NCBI GenBank assembly: GCA_021816385.1
Contig: JAKAYJ010000064.1
Location: 1-6,896, forward strand
Direction of reading: 5' to 3'
Length of the DNA: 6,896 bases
From: Thermoplasmata archaeon
GTDB lineage: Archaea; Thermoplasmatota; Thermoplasmata; Thermoplasmatales; Thermoplasmataceae
A program made the translations under genes and the position numbers. Within the stretch, counting starts at the first letter, position 1. Each line of letters opens with the position of its first letter. Below are positions 5,704 through 6,896 of the stretch, in pieces. Under the pieces are notes generated by a model. The model was given only the letters and a program-made list of their open reading frames with translations. It was not told the origin of the DNA and made no database searches.

Positions 5704-6896
5704 TTTACATAGAAAGGGAGAATCTTGAGAACTTTGATCTAATAATCCAGAGAATTGGATTTCTTGCTCTGGGTATTCTCCTGATTTATCTTCCATATAG
5801 CATATATGGTTATGTTGGCTACTCTGGCCCATTTTATATAATGATAGAATTTATCCTGGCAATCTTCGGCTTCCTGTTCATAGTCCTATCAACGCTAACA
5901 GGTAAAAGAAGGGAAATAACAAAACGATTTCTCAAACTGGTAATCATTATTGCCATTATTAGTGTCGGTTCTGTAATTTTTGTAATCGGCATGTCAATGA
6001 AGCAAACATACACAGATGAATTTGCCATAGAAGTATTATCTGCAAAGAGATTTCTATCAGGGTTAGATCCCTACGGCTTCCAGTATGCTCTAAAGAGTAT
6101 AGAATCATATGGAGTACCTCTCTCCAGCCTCACTCCAAAGCTTTCTGGAGGTTACGTTACTAACCTTCAGTATCCAGATTTATCCTTCCTAATACTGATA
6201 CCATTCATCCTTCTTCACATAAATCCAGAGATAGTTCTCTTCCTTTTCACATTACTGCTTCTAAGTCTTATCGCCCTGGAATTTATTGAAAGAGATCTTG
6301 CGTTCATGGCTCCTCTCGCTCTTGCTGTAGCCCTCTTCAACATCAACCTGATATTCTTTTCATTAAACGGAATAACAGACATAATATGGATCACCCTGCT
6401 GGCGTCTTCCCTGATGCTGCTCCAGAAACGTTTCATTCCTGGCATTCTATTTGGTCTTTCTCTGGCATCTAAGCAGCTACCCATATTCATCCTTCCATTC
6501 CTCTTGATTTTTATATACAAGAGGTATGGGACGAAAAAATTGGCTGAGTTTACCATAATGGCCGCGCTATCTTTTATTCTATTAAATCTGCCGTTTATCA
6601 TAATGGGCCCAACGACGTTCTTCAATTCTATTCTTGCACCCGAAAATGCACCCATAATAGGTATAGGATTCGGGTTATCGCAATTTTATATATCGGGATA
6701 TATCCCATTTGCAGATAGGGAATTTTTCACAACTTTAATGATATCCGTCTGGATGTTTTTCGTGTTGATTTATGCGTATAAATTTGACACTTTGAAATAC
6801 TCGTTAACGGCCCTTCCAATCATAGTCCTGATTTTCAATTTCAGGCTACTTGAGAATTATTTAATGTACTGGCCAATACTGACCCTTTCAACGCTC
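5700..6896 (+). CDS. GT-C fold membrane glycosyltransferase (GT87/DUF2029-like), 3' end beyond the right edge
   Basis: The frame is open without a stop for 399 codons from a GTG at 5700 to the end of the window. The product has about 12-13 hydrophobic segments (for example 14-36, 44-66, 79-99, 160-195, 200-222, 225-242, 282-303, 341-381). The loop after the third segment contains YTDEFA (104-109) and GLDPYG (121-126), which match the TDE...G.DPY pattern of GT87/DUF2029 enzymes, polyprenyl-phosphate-mannose-type transferases; the Asp-Glu pair is the likely catalytic site. GILFGLSLASKQLPIFILP (248-266) matches the family's GL..K..P segment, and ENYLMYWP (385-392) is also typical. The GTG shares GTGA (5700-5703) with the stop of the DUF2079 gene and is preceded by an in-frame TAG at 5694, so it is the first usable start. 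No Shine-Dalgarno lies upstream, so translation probably depends on coupling. Sugar specificity is unknown. Confidence 0.85.
   Translation, partial: MIYIERENLENFDLIIQRIGFLALGILLIYLPYSIYGYVGYSGPFYIMIEFILAIFGFLFIVLSTLTGKRREITKRFLKLVIIIAIISVGSVIFVIGMSMKQTYTDEFAIEVLSAKRFLSGLDPYGFQYALKSIESYGVPLSSLTPKLSGGYVTNLQYPDLSFLILIPFILLHINPEIVLFLFTLLLLSLIALEFIERDLAFMAPLALAVALFNINLIFFSLNGITDIIWITLLASSLMLLQKRFIPGILFGLSLASKQLPIFILPFLLIFIYKRYGTKKLAEFTIMAALSFILLNLPFIIMGPTTFFNSILAPENAPIIGIGFGLSQFYISGYIPFADREFFTTLMISVWMFFVLIYAYKFDTLKYSLTALPIIVLIFNFRLLENYLMYWPILTLSTL

Noticed and set aside
5694..5720. Possible frameshift or fusion between the DUF2079 protein and the following membrane protein
   Set aside because: The stop/start overlap is a clean GTGA and the downstream product begins with a normal polar N-terminus before its first membrane segment. 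Two separate coupled genes explain it better than a broken fusion.
5644..6028. Two short minus-strand open frames (5644-5832 and 5834-6028)
   Set aside because: Both are antisense to the end of the DUF2079 gene and the start of the GT-C gene, with no recognisable motif or promoter.
6215..6655. 146-codon open frame on the minus strand
   Set aside because: It is antisense to the GT-C membrane protein, whose frame is open for 399 codons with recognisable motifs. The translated product is Arg/Met/Asn-rich with no recognisable domain, as expected for the reverse of a hydrophobic gene.

Overview
The window looks like part of a surface-glycan biosynthesis locus from a low-GC archaeon, most likely of the order Thermoplasmatales (Ferroplasma, Cuniculiplasma or Picrophilus-like). 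The genus is an inference without a search. Support comes from AT-rich DNA with heavy use of ATA (Ile) and AGA/AGG (Arg) codons, and from TATA boxes 25-30 bases ahead of start codons that have little or no leader. There is also a GGTGAG ribosome binding site of archaeal type, GTG starts that overlap stop codons, and a DUF2079-type membrane protein, a family I associate with archaea of this kind.

Six protein genes fill the window almost completely, and two of them run off its ends. On the minus strand, reading from 3781 down to 1, there is a compact four-gene unit: a GT4 glycosyltransferase, a short NAD-dependent sugar epimerase/dehydratase (extended SDR family), a second GT4 glycosyltransferase, and a GT2 glycosyltransferase cut by the left edge. 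The last two junctions are 4-base stop/start overlaps, so co-translation is likely. On the plus strand, starting at 3862, there are two membrane proteins: a 613-residue DUF2079 protein with an external C-terminal domain, and a GT-C fold (GT87/DUF2029-like) protein cut by the right edge. They are joined by a GTGA overlap.

The only real intergenic region is the 80 bases between 3781 and 3862. It carries two divergent TATA-box promoters about 20 bases apart, so the soluble and the membrane halves of the locus probably share a control region. There is no gene-free stretch over 300 bases. I saw no tRNA, rRNA, CRISPR array, insertion sequence or convincing terminator.

A working model, which is inference: the SDR enzyme makes or interconverts a nucleotide sugar. 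The GT4 and GT2 enzymes add sugars at the cytoplasmic face of the membrane. The GT-C type proteins add sugars from polyprenyl-phosphate donors on the outer face. The products could be N-glycans, lipoglycans or other surface glycans, which matter in Thermoplasmatales because most of them lack a rigid cell wall. No flippase, oligosaccharyltransferase or polymerase is visible, so the final product cannot be read from this window.
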